From NCBI GenBank assembly GCA_049999765.1, contig JBNGIQ010009204.1:1-64000 (forward strand): 64,000 bases of DNA, given 5' to 3'. The DNA is from Phaeoceros laevis. Taxonomy: Eukaryota; Anthocerotophyta; Anthocerotopsida; Notothyladales. The notes below the pieces were generated by a model. The model saw only the letters and a list, made by a program, of their open reading frames with translations. It did no database searches and was not told where the DNA came from. The position numbers and the translations under genes are program-made. The number at the start of each line of letters is the position of its first letter. Position 1 is the stretch's first letter. Shown piece after piece: positions 52,684 through 62,937 of this stretch.

Positions 52684-52908
52684 GAGGCTCTAGCTTGATA
52701 ATCAACATGCCCGGAAATCCCAATGCCGTAAAGCAGCGTTTAGAAACGTTGATGCCTGCTTTGCCACATGCGCTGAAGCAGCTACGCGGCGATAAAAGAG
52801 AGAAGCATCCACGACATGTCCCCCATGCTCAAGGCTATGCCGGTATGCCGATACTTTGACTAAAAGTCATGTGATTGACAAATTAGCTCTCCTGGTTGCA
52901 ACACGTTT
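52684..52908 (+). pseudogene. Inverted partial copy of the last CNX1 exon
   Basis: The plus strand here is about 93-95 percent identical to the coding strand of the last CNX1 exon (minus strand 55743-55508), with the same [23 protein letters not shown] and [13 protein letters not shown]. It lacks a 16-base piece near the stop and has one frame change, giving an early stop after GYAGMPIL. Homology starts at GAGGCTCTAGC and goes on about 35 bases past the CNX1 stop. The two copies are about 2.6 kb apart in opposite orientation and bracket the PPR fragment, NAA30 and the ORF at 54891. Confidence 0.9.
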
Positions 52909-53099
52909 GCCTGCTAACCTGCTTGACTTTGGATGTCAGCTCGTCTGAATGAGTATAGTTAGCGTAAGGCATCTAATAAAGCTCCTAGGTACTCCTGTGG
53001 TCTGCGATGCACACCCGAATACCCATGTATAGACTAGAGTCTCCCAGTGACGAGTACATCACTCGCTGGCTTGGTCAGTCGTGGGTGAGATCCCTGGAG

Positions 53100-53751
53100 A
53101 AGGGCTACCACACACGCTACACTGACTTCACCAAAATCCAGAGCAGAGGAGTGTCCAAAATCCCTCTCAAAGGGGAATCCTACACTGCGCCTCCAAACCT
53201 CGGTACTCTGAAAATGCATGAAATCCTGTCCAAGCTCCTGCACTTGGCGTACATGTCAACTAGGCCTGTCTGAACAAACATATGTGGCTTACCTGGACTC
53301 GCAAGAATATGAGCATGGACCTCCTTGCCAGCAACTAAGTCTCCAGCAGTGGCACAAGCATTAAGAACTGCTACATAAATATGGTTGTCGGGCTTAACGG
53401 CTGAGCCTGGGCAGCCACTCCACGTCTAGCGTAAGCGAAAATGATGCTAGCCCAGTTATAGAGACTGGGCGTGGAGACCCTCCAAAAGACTCGCATTGCT
53501 TCCTCCAACCACCCATGCGAAGCATACAGACCGATGAGGTGGGTGGCCAAAAAAGCGTCTACTTCATACCCACTTTGGATGGTGAGAGTATGGAAGCGTC
53601 TGCCCAGCACCAGGTCCTTGTTTGCGATGCACCTCTTGAGGACACGATAGAAGAGATTGTTGTGCACATGGCCTCCTGGGTGCACCAAAAGGCCCAAGGC
53701 ATCAACAACCTCACTAATCCGTCCATCCTCATAGTTTACCGCACATCTCAA
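53100..53751 (-). pseudogene. PLS-type PPR fragment with frameshift and decayed end
   Basis: Reads leftwards from an ATG at 53751: NNLFYRVLKRCIANKDLVLG, ATHLIGLYASHGWLEEAMRV and PSLYNWASIIFAYARRG. Near 53395 the frame shifts; the other frame goes on with VKPDNHIYVAVLNACATAGD, KEVHAHILASPGKPHMFVQT and GLVDMYAKCRSLD before becoming unreadable near 53200. Between the two the expected helix is shortened, so there was a deletion, not just a base loss. About one and a half PLS modules remain. Confidence 0.85.
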
Positions 53752-53875
53752 CCTCTAAATGGCCCTCATGCGTTGCGGGAGCTGCTTGCCCAGGAAAGTC
53801 TGAACTCTAAAACCCTAACTCCTGTTCCTTTTTGTCTTCCGCCCTCTTGTGCACTGCCGTTTCTGAATTGCAGAC

Positions 53876-54822
53876 ATGGCCGCTTCAACAAGGGAAGATG
53901 GCATCCGGTATGAGCAGTACAAGGACGAGACGCAGCTGCCGGATATCATGGCGCTAATTGACCAGGAGCTCTCGGAGCCTTACTCCATCTACACCTATCG
54001 CTACTTCATCACTCTGTGGCCGAACCTCTGCTATTTGGTATCATCGGCGTGACCTCAGCTCCAAATTGGACTGTCTGTCACAACTCTGCGGTGATGGAGG
54101 CGTTGAAACCTTGCGGATTTGGTGCAGGCGTTTGACGGGGATAAGTGCGTCGGCACCATCGTATGCAAAATGGGGCAACACCGGTCTACATTCCGTGGCT
54201 ACATAGCAATGCTAGTGGTGGTCAAGCCCTACAGAGGGAAAGGCATAGGTAAAGCTTGTTTTCAGTTATTCCAGTCAGAAGCTTTGCCTGCTGCTGGTGT
54301 GTTCTTTCTTGCTCCACCCTGGCCATGGTGTTCTGCAGTTCTCTCAATTCTCACCCCTTGTGTTTTCTCCTGAACAGCCACCGAGCTTGTGACTCGGTGC
54401 ATTCAACTCATGCGGGATGCAGGCTGTGATGAGGTAATTGTTGTTTGGCTCTGTTGTTGTTCGCCTCTGCAGCATTAGCTTGGATGTCTTGAACAGCCAT
54501 CTGGGAGTTTATTGTGCAGGTCGCCTTAGAGGCAGAGGTGACAAATAAAGGTGCTTTGGCGCTCTATGGGAACCTCGGATTTATTCGGGCTAAGCGGTTG
54601 CATAGATACTACTTGAACGGTGTGGATGCATTCCGGCTAAAACTGCTGTTCCCGAGAGCGAACGATCCAAACTCAGGCCCTGTGGGAGAGCATTCGCATC
54701 ACGACTGTTCGGACCCTACCCATAACCACTCTGTTCCAAGTCCTTTCCCAGATTACACTGGACCTCACCATCATCACTCGGGATGTGGCCACCAGCATTG
54801 CCATCACGACCATGGGCATTAA
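53876..54822 (+). CDS. NAA30: NAA30, catalytic subunit of N-terminal acetyltransferase NatC
   Basis: Four in-phase exons: 53876-54037, 54128-54248, 54378-54433 and 54520-54822; 213 residues. The GNAT fold is complete: [46 protein letters not shown], the acetyl-CoA loop [15 protein letters not shown] (written across the exon joint as RGKGI then ATEL), and the NAA30 hallmark [20 protein letters not shown] followed by GVDAFRLKL. NatC acetylates proteins starting Met-Leu, Met-Ile, Met-Phe and similar, on ribosomes, with NAA35 and NAA38. Residues 159-213 form an unusual tail with 15 histidines and three cysteines ([14 protein letters not shown]). The core length is normal; the tail is extra and could bind metal, or simply be low complexity. 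Confidence 0.92.
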
Positions 54823-54890
54823 CAGGTCAGAATGTTTGTTAAATTTATTGCTTGAGCCTGGTGTCCTGGATCTACTGTGAACACCTTGCT

Positions 54891-55364
54891 TCACATGCGC
54901 ATGTCTTTTGCCTTCATGTGTCGTACGAAGCGAGGAAGATATCCCAGGTTGCAATAGTCCGGTGACACTGCGATACCGAGGTCCGAGGTTTTAGCGACCC
55001 CGTGCTCATCATACCCCTTCTGATCTCTCCGTGGGCCTCCTCCCATATGTCCAACTAATGCTCTGAGCTGCTCCACGAACCAATGCATCCCGAAATCGTG
55101 ACCATCGCCTTCTCTTAGAATATTTTTGAAGATCAGATTTTTGTACGATATCGAAACACTTCCGCGGCCCAGAGGAAGTTCATCTAGTTGAACTTGCTCT
55201 ACCACCTCGTACTCCGACTCAACAACGTTCACCGAAACCGGGAAAAAGGTACAATGAGGTTCACCCACAGCCTGGACATCTTTTGCCAGCCAGCAAGGCC
55301 CAGGTAACAAATTGCACGATACTCTACCAAGTCGTGGGGCTCGTGGAGTAAGCAATTGATACAT
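54891..55364 (-). CDS. Unidentified 157-residue ORF
   Basis: ATG at 55364, stop at 54891. Coding-like composition throughout, with VNVVESEYEVVEQVQLDELP, RGSVSISYKNLIFKNILREG, HDFGMHWFVEQLRALVGHMG and YCNLGYLPRFVRHMKAK. No signal peptide, membrane segment or low complexity. I do not recognise the family. It lies between NAA30 (converging) and CNX1 (same strand, 170 bases to the right), and might be a late exon of a gene whose other exons are lost, or a complete small gene. Confidence 0.45.
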   Translation of the reverse strand: MYQLLTPRAPRLGRVSCNLLPGPCWLAKDVQAVGEPHCTFFPVSVNVVESEYEVVEQVQLDELPLGRGSVSISYKNLIFKNILREGDGHDFGMHWFVEQLRALVGHMGGGPRRDQKGYDEHGVAKTSDLGIAVSPDYCNLGYLPRFVRHMKAKDMRM

Positions 55365-55534
55365 ACATGCAGAACTCTAATGGTCCAAGAGTGGAAAGTG
55401 AAATGTGCACAAACACGGGAACCGGGTGCAAAAGCCAATGTAAACTAGGCATCCAGAACATCTAGTCATGGAAGGCTACATATTTGTTGGCATCTAAGCC
55501 AAGAAAACGTGTTGCAACCAGGAGAGCTAATTTG

Positions 55535-58500
55535 TCAATCACATGAGCATGCTTTCACATGACTTCTAGTCCAAGTATCAGCATCACCGGAATCAGCCTG
55601 AGCATGGGGGACATGTCGAGGATGCTTCTCTCTTTTGTCGCCGCGTAGCTGCTTCAGCGCATGTGGCAAAGCAGGCATCAACGCTTCTAAACACTCCTTT
55701 ACGGCATTGGGATTTCCGGGCATGTTGATTATCAAGCTAGAGCCTCGGATGCCAGCCACAGCGCGAGATAGCATGGCTGTTGGTGTGACCTGGCAACATT
55801 ACCCACAATCAGATATATGAGAATCCAAATTACGTGGCTAGTAAACACACCAAGCTGGAGACCCCCTTACCTTCAAACTGTCCTGAAGCATCACTTGCAC
55901 AAGACCTGGTGCCTCTCTGTGTAGCAACGGCTTCGTGGCTTCTGGTGTGATGTCTCTCGGCGCAAAACCTGTGCCACCTGCATGAATCACCACATTCCCT
56001 TATAACCTGACACGTTGGAGTCTACGAATAGTTGAACGTATGTTATGTCTAGCGATACTTCATGCAGAAGCTCTAAATACTCACCAGTGGTAAGTATGAG
56101 ATGTACTCCAAGCTCATCACTCCACAGCTTCAAGACCTGTTGAATGTCCGCGACGTTGTCAGGGACTGATTTTGTTGCAACGACGCGTACTCCTCCAAAC
56201 TTAGCTGACAGGGAGTTGACAACTTGCACCGCCTTGGGTCCACTGCCATCAAACATTCTGTAAGCATTTACGATCTGCCATAAACTTCTCCCTACCACAA
56301 GTTGGTAGACCATAATTGATCAAACAAGAGAGGCAGTCTCCTGACCAGGACATCATGCAAAATTTCAAGACGCTCTGCTTTCAACATCCCAAGTGCTTTG
56401 AGCACAGCTTACCTCCGATCCGGGCCCTGACCAGAAGCAACCGTATCACTCACTGTCAGAATGGCCACAGAGAACTCTTTCACATCTTGACTTTGCTTGA
56501 TGCTTGCTATTTCACTGCTCTCTGGTGGAGAAAGCACCTTTCCAGTCCCAGATTGAGGTGTGCCAACTGTGGTAGCTGCTGAAGGGATTCCAGATAAATC
56601 ACGTAGAAGAACGGCAGTCACAATAGAACCAGCCGGGAGCATGCCATCAGCTGGAAGAAGCTCCAACACTGCATTGGCACCTCTGATGCTAAGTAGACGG
56701 CTGCTTGTCTGCAGACCAGTGCTCTCTGCAATGAAACTGTTCACCCAAAAAGTTTAGGTTGACATAAGGGTCCTAAATTGACACAGCAAGAAAAGTGGTG
56801 GTCTGAGCATTCTACAACTTGAACCCACCATCTGGTCCAGGTGATGAGTATACAGAACGCCTTTACAGCATTTCCATGAACTGGATGCACAATATTCAAC
56901 TGACATGACATCCACCACCTCCGTGCTATAACAATTGCATGACTTTGAAAGAACACAAAGGCGCTAAGGTTTACTGACATGCTATCACCAGCCTGCCACC
57001 GAACTATTGCGCGATGATACACTGTCAGATGAGGATCTCGACTCAAATCCTCCACAGTCCTGGCCTGCACTCTGAATTGAAAAACAAATGCTCAGACACA
57101 CATGGTCAGGATGGTTCATGACAGGAGAAGCTTGCCAGGCAAACAAATGTAAGCTGCAATGAGAACAAAGCTATGCGAGGGGTGCCATCTATCAACCAGA
57201 ATGAAGCAGTAAGGGCCAAACAGGAGTGCTTCTCAGCTAGAAGGATCAGCCAAGTACCTGTAGAGTTGTGGATTTGACCAGCCAGCCATTTGACGAATGG
57301 CAGGGACAGCAAATAGATTGAAACAAACCAAACTGCTGACAGGATTTCCTGGCAGGCCAAACACAAGAATATCCTTGTTTCCGAGGCTTTCATTTCTCTG
57401 AAGGGTTGCAAACGTCATCGGTTTTCCAGGCCTAATCTGAACCTGCGCACACACATTCTTAGTTTTAACAGGCTAATACGACCATACTTATCGACATACT
57501 CATTATGTGCCAGTTGGGCCAGCCACGGAACCACCATTGAGAACATTTTGTGCACACAAGATGAACACGTGAAACAGACGGCGGAAGGAAGGGTAAGAAC
57601 CTTTTCGAAAAGAACAGTGCCCTGCTCTCGCAGGAGAGGCTTGACAAAATCTTTGTCCCCCATCGAGACACCCCCAGTTGTGATCAGGATATGTGCATCT
57701 GAGCGTATGGCATTATCAAAAGCTTTCTGAACTGCATGGACTTCATCACGTGCAATCCCTAAATCTATTGTCTGGCATTTCAGTTGTGCACAAGCAGCTA
57801 ACAGGACAGCCTTGTTTGAGTCTCGGATCTGCATCATTTTGCTTTCTTTAGTTGCAGGTCCCGAATAGGCGGATGAGGACATGCTGAACAAATCTCTGTA
57901 CAAGAGAATGCTGGTTCAAACCTTTCCCTTGCCAATAGGAGACACGCTAGTAGGATCCACCAATTCATCTCCCGTCGAAAGAACTGCTACTTTGGGCATA
58001 GGATACACCTGCCAACAAGGGCGATAAGTTCATAGGGTTGTCTTGCTGTGATAAATGCGGACATGGAAGAGGACGGGCCTAAGAAATTTCACCTTCACTG
58101 TAGTGATTCCCATGGAAGCCAGCAGGCCAATCTGTGCCTCGTTGATCATTTCTCCCTCTTCTAGAACCTTAGAGCCCTCAGCTATATCAGATCCCTGGCA
58201 TCGACAAACGATGCAATCAGCATTTTATCTACCGTCCTTGGCGATGCCGGATACACACGGGGTTTGCCACTGGGCTAAAGCATGCGGAAGCTGGCTTGGG
58301 CATTGCCAGGGCATCTTGCACTTCGCTACAAATGACAGGATTATTACCATACGTCGAATGTCTTGGCCTTTGACGGCAGGTCGGAGAATATCAACAGTTT
58401 GTGGAGATTGTCCAGGAACAGTGTATTCCACTTGAATAACAGCATCGGCTCCCTCAGGAATTGCACCTAGTCGAAAGGCCACCAAGCTGGAACCTTGATT

Positions 58501-58920
58501 GTCTGGTTTGGCGAATTTCATAAAAATTGTGGAGCTGGGGATGGAGTGCATACCTCCGGTGGTCACATAAGCCACGGTCCCGGGTCTGATAGCAGCAGAG
58601 GCCTCATCTCCTGGCCTGGACAGCGCAACCACCGGGTAGTTGCCAACCCCATCACTCGAAACGACTGCAAAGCCATCCTGGCAAGCCAGCGCCTAGTGAG
58701 CAGAGCCTCCAAGGGTATAAAGAACCTAAGGTTGCATGTAGCCACCCACTACCTTCAGGGAGGCGTCACGAGGAGGCAGGTCTTCGGGAGAACAAATCTC
58801 TTCAGCCAGGATCAAGCCAAGGGCTTGTTGCAGGGGCAGCGCCACGGGCGACAGGCATCGTGCCAGGCGAAGTATCGCAGCGGAGGCGTGTTGAACTGTT
58901 ACCTCCTTCCCCATGCCCAT
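55535..58920 (-). CDS. CNX1: CNX1, two-domain molybdenum insertase / molybdopterin adenylyltransferase
   Basis: Twelve exons in phase: 58920-58753, 58677-58554, 58466-58348, 58194-58093, 58008-57922, 57828-57601, 57442-57258, 57071-56979, 56736-56413, 56242-56085, 55977-55871 and 55789-55535; 649 residues (plant CNX1 is about 670). The E (MoeA-like) domain comes first: [58 protein letters not shown] and [16 protein letters not shown]. The G (MogA-like) domain follows: [52 protein letters not shown] and GNPNAV, ending in a Cys-Ser-Cys-Asp tail. G adenylylates molybdopterin; E inserts molybdate, giving Moco for nitrate reductase, xanthine dehydrogenase and others. It is divergent from the PP2C gene. 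The last exon exists also as an inverted partial copy at 52684-52908. Confidence 0.95.
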
Positions 58921-60004
58921 TGAGAAATTGTTGCAGCTGCGTCGTCTTCCAACAACAAACTACTTTCCCAGCTTGAGACATTTTCATCCTCCAATTGCCA
59001 GCGTAGGGTAAAGCTCCAATCCCTAGGCAGCAAAGTGACAGTTGGTCTGCTTTTCGAAAACCTCCCCTCGATCGTAAACTCGTCGTTTTCTCGGCTTTCC
59101 GTCGTGTGCAACTGGAATCTCCCTTGATTGTTCAGCGCTGTTGTTTGCAACGTCGACCAGCTCGGGTGAAAATCTCTCAGGATGCACAACTGCCAAAAAG
59201 CTGCTGACATCATCTAGACAGCATACTAGAAGCACTGTCTTTCGCCCTTTCGTCCGCTGAGTATCTTGATTAACCAAGACAGGCAATCTGTGTCCTTCTC
59301 AAAACCGTTGCATCGAAGGCAATGTTGCTGGCTGGTTGCGAGAAAGGCAGATGCCAGCATGCATGTGACCAACGACCGCTCAATGCATAATAACTTGAGC
59401 TCAGAGTTCAGACATGCATTGTCAAAGCTTTTCTCCCGCGAGTCTCTGCTTTCAAGTTTCAAAGCTGTGTAGAATCAGGAAATCATACAATGAGCAGCCG
59501 CTAGCTTGGGAAGTTGGGAGCGAGGAAACAGCGCTCGCGAAAACTATGGTATAGGCAAAGAAGTACGGTACACAGTAGTATAACTGAACAGAACCGGGAG
59601 GTAAAGAGACCGGTATCGGAAAACCTTGTCGTTTCCGCTGGTTAGAACTTCGAGCCTGGCAAGGAGCCTGGAGGGCGGTGCAGCATCCACGATCCGTCTG
59701 CAGAAGTTGGCTGGCCGCGTTGTTTGTTGCTCGTTTTGTGGTGTTTGTTTAGGGATTACTAGCGCATCAGGTACCATATATCTTTGGAGTAGGTTCAACT
59801 TGAGCGGGCTTTCACTGCGGTGCATTCTGGGAAGTAGCCGGGCATTAGGAACAGCGGCGACTGGTGATCTGCTGGTCTTCTTTTAAGATTTGCCTCGGGC
59901 TGTAGGGGAAGATGCAAGTGATGTATGCGAACTACGGCTTAGAGACTCCATTGCCGAGGCAGTATGCTTGAGGCGGTTAGGGGTTCTTTCTCCGCACCTG
60001 GGAA
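58921..60004. promoter_or_regulatory. Shared upstream region of CNX1 and PP2C
   Basis: About 1.1 kb between the divergent starts of CNX1 (58920, minus) and the PP2C gene (60005, plus), with no supported coding frame. It must contain both promoters. I see no clear TATA box pair; assignment is by position only. Confidence 0.5.
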
Positions 60005-62073
60005 ATGCCCTCCCTGCACTGCATCCGGAAGCTGAAAGCAGGCGCTGCGGCTGTGCGTCACCAGTTTGAGAGCCACGGCAGGGTCAAGGGTTTCGTTGAC
60101 AGGAGGAGCAGTCTGCTCGCTTGGAATGCAAAAATTTCTGCGCCGTGTGCCTGCCCGTCCGCGTCTGCATCCTTCGGTGCCTCGTCCCCCTTCTGTGTAA
60201 CTGCATCGTCGGGGCGGGCTAAACCTACCCCGGAAGCATCGTGGGTAGGGAAGACGGCTCTCTCCATCTCTGAAGCAGTTGCCCGTGTGTTTGCAACACC
60301 TTCTGCTCATGGCACGGGATGGCCGGTGTGCGGCTACCAGGCCGTACAAGTAGGGAGGCATGACTTTTTTGACCACGGCTCCGGCTTGAAAGCACACAGT
60401 GATCTGAGATGTGAAGCCACCAGGGACCAGGGGCATGTTGTGAGCAGGGCCAAGGGCCCGGCCAGGGACCTTGCCAACAATGCCACTCTCGGGAGCGAAG
60501 TGTGGAGGAATGGCTGGCTTGACAAGGAGGAAGCAGGTTCGGATTTGGATTGTCGGCTGGAGACAAAGTTTGCGTTGAAGGATGGGTTGAAAGCTTGCAG
60601 ATTCCAAGCTGGCAGCTTGGGGAAGGGTTGTTTTGCTGCAAGAAATAGGTTACCAGTTCGTGCCAGCAAGCACGAGCACTTGGGGGGGAATGGGGACCAT
60701 GTTAACAAAAACCCAAATGAGTTTGGATTGGAGAGAATACTGGGAGATGGTTTGAGTGTGGGGGCTTCAGGGGCTTTTCAACATTTGTTGCACAGTTCAG
60801 CTGCTTATCATTTGTTTCACATAGGACCAGGGCTTCCAGTTGTTGACAGTGCTTTTGTGAGGGCACTACATGATGTCAGTTCTGGGGCACAGCTGGCTTC
60901 GCCGGCTAATGCTTCGATTCGATGTCATGATGAGGGTTGTGACGACCAGAGTTCTCCAAACGAACAGTAAGTTGTAAATTCACGAGTTCCTTCAATGAAT
61001 TTGTTGTGTTGTTGGGATCTGTTGATTTTGGCAAGAGCACGACTAGCCTCTTAATGACAGTACTACATGTTTGCAGGACGGCCGTTGATGGCAACACCTT
61101 GAGGTTGTTTTCAGGTGCCTGTTGCCTACCTCACCCCGAGAAGGTGAAAACAGGCGGCGAAGATGCGTATTTCATTTGCTCGGATGAGCCTGTTGTGGGT
61201 GTTGCCGACGGTGTTGGTGGATGGGCTGATGTGGGTGTTGATGCTGGGGAGTATGCCAGGGAGCTCATGAGGCAGGCCACTATCGCAGTTCGGCAGGAAC
61301 CACATGGGCACGTTGACCCTGCTCGGGTTCTAGCAACTGCGCATTCCAAGACAAAATGCAGGGGGTCTTCAACTGCGTGCATCCTTGCCCTGTCAAATGA
61401 GGTAACTACCATACAGTCATACTTATGTGCTAGGTAAGTCAGGTAAGCCTACCAAGGCAGTACAGAAACCTGACCGTCTCCCTTTTTGTAGGGTTTGCAA
61501 GCGGCAAATTTGGGTGACAGCGGATTTGTGGTGGTGAGAAACGGCCGCACCATCTTCAAGTCTCCTCCACAGCAACATCAGTTCAACATACCATTCCAAC
61601 TTGAAAGTGGTGGAAGTGATCCGCCCAGTGCTGCTGAGGTAAATCCGTGGCCTAAGCCTGATGTTATTTTGCTTGACCACTCTTCATGCAGTGATGGCTT
61701 TCTGCAGCAGCATCCAGGCGCTAACATGAGCTGTGTGTGGGTACAGGTCTTCTCTGTGCCAGTGGCACCCGGAGATGTGATTGTAGCAGGGACGGACGGC
61801 ATGTTTGACAACCTCTACGACACGGAGTTGACGAGCGTCGTGATGCAGTCGACTCGAGGAGGTGCGGAGCCCCAAGTCACAGCCCAAAGAATAGCTGCAC
61901 TGGCCAGCAACCGAGCTCAAGACCGAAACCGACAGACACCTTTCTCTGCCGCGGCACAGGATGCAGGGGTGCGGTTTTACGGTGGGAAAATGGATGACAT
62001 CACCGTCGTCGTCTCCTACGTGTCCAGCAAGAAGTCGACCGACAAGCCCGGCAAGGGATTCCTTTTCGTCTAA
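60005..62073 (+). CDS. PP2C-type protein phosphatase (PPTC7 / PP2C 55-80 type)
   Basis: Four exons in phase: 60005-60966, 61077-61401, 61492-61638 and 61747-62073; 586 residues. The first 320 residues are a long, mostly disordered leader, basic near the start. The phosphatase domain then shows LRLFSGACCLPHPEKVKTGG, EDAYFICSDEPVVGVADGVG (metal-binding Asp in VADGVGGW), AANLGDSGFVVVRNGRTIF, FSVPVAPGDVIVAGTDGMFD and KMDDITVVVSYV with the closing metal ligands. This is the compact PP2C branch related to human PPTC7 and plant PP2C 55/80, Mn/Mg-dependent serine/threonine phosphatases, mitochondrial or chloroplastic in several species. The leader may target an organelle, but this is not certain. Confidence 0.93.
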
Positions 62074-62937
62074 GAACCTCGTCTTCGGGGGTAACACTAC
62101 CTCATAGCAATATCATAGCTTGTACAGCCCGAACTAGCATTGCATTCGTCTCCAAGTTTTTTCCTGGCGCACTTGCTGTCTGTCTTGAAGGTGAAGGCAC
62201 TGAAGTCACCTCCCTCACGACAGAAGTGGCTGGTATCTCCCGCTGCAGCGCCTACCTAACCAGTGTACTGTTGGTTGACAATATGACGATGCCGCGTATT
62301 CCAGTCATGACTTCGCTTGACGTCCAGCTGCCTCTGCGTCTCTATTTGTGTGCACCAACTTTGGATGACTAGTCTATGACTGTACACGCACACCGCAGTT
62401 CGGCGGTTGGTCGATGCTTTATTTTATGGCCAAGAAGCTTCAGCGGAAAGCAGAGAGCGGTTCACGTGGGCGGCGAACATAGACTAGAATTGTGGAATGT
62501 TCCCTTCTGTGAAAGGGAGGCAGCAGGCGGGGGAGGGTCGTTCCTTGCTCATCTCTCTCTCCCTGGAGGGCCCTGGACCCTGGAGTGCAGGTCACAGCTT
62601 GTGCAATATCGGTCTGGACAGGTTGAATCTAGACTTGGCCGCGATAGGCGGCTTGCTTCACAAGTGTGACTTCTGTCTGGGATGGACGACCTCCGCCGCT
62701 GTGATCCACTGTGCGTCTTCTAGACTTGCGTGCCGGCCTGGCTATGGGGCGGGTGCGAGTTGCATCTGTCTGTGGTTGGCTGTGGGCATTGGAAGATGTG
62801 TAGGTATTCTTCATCCACTTCTCCTGCTGCTCTTTTGGGATGAGCAGATCCAGCGGCTGGGCTGGTATGTCAGTCAGGAGGTTGTGAGCTAGCTAGCAAG
62901 CTAGCAGAGCGGGCGGGGGCCTCAGTCTGCGGCAGCC
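62074..62937. other. Spacer between PP2C and the LRR gene, nothing recognised
   Basis: Only short frames. The right end, with several GCTAGC repeats, is the 5' flank of the LRR gene. Confidence 0.55.

Noticed and set aside
53515-53913. 132-codon plus-strand frame overlapping the start of NAA30
   Set aside because: Antisense of the PPR fragment that runs by chance into NAA30 in a different frame.
60058-60708. Long minus-strand open frames opposite the PP2C leader
   Set aside because: They lie antisense to an in-phase exon of a recognised gene in GC-rich DNA and have no motifs; shadows of the PP2C leader.
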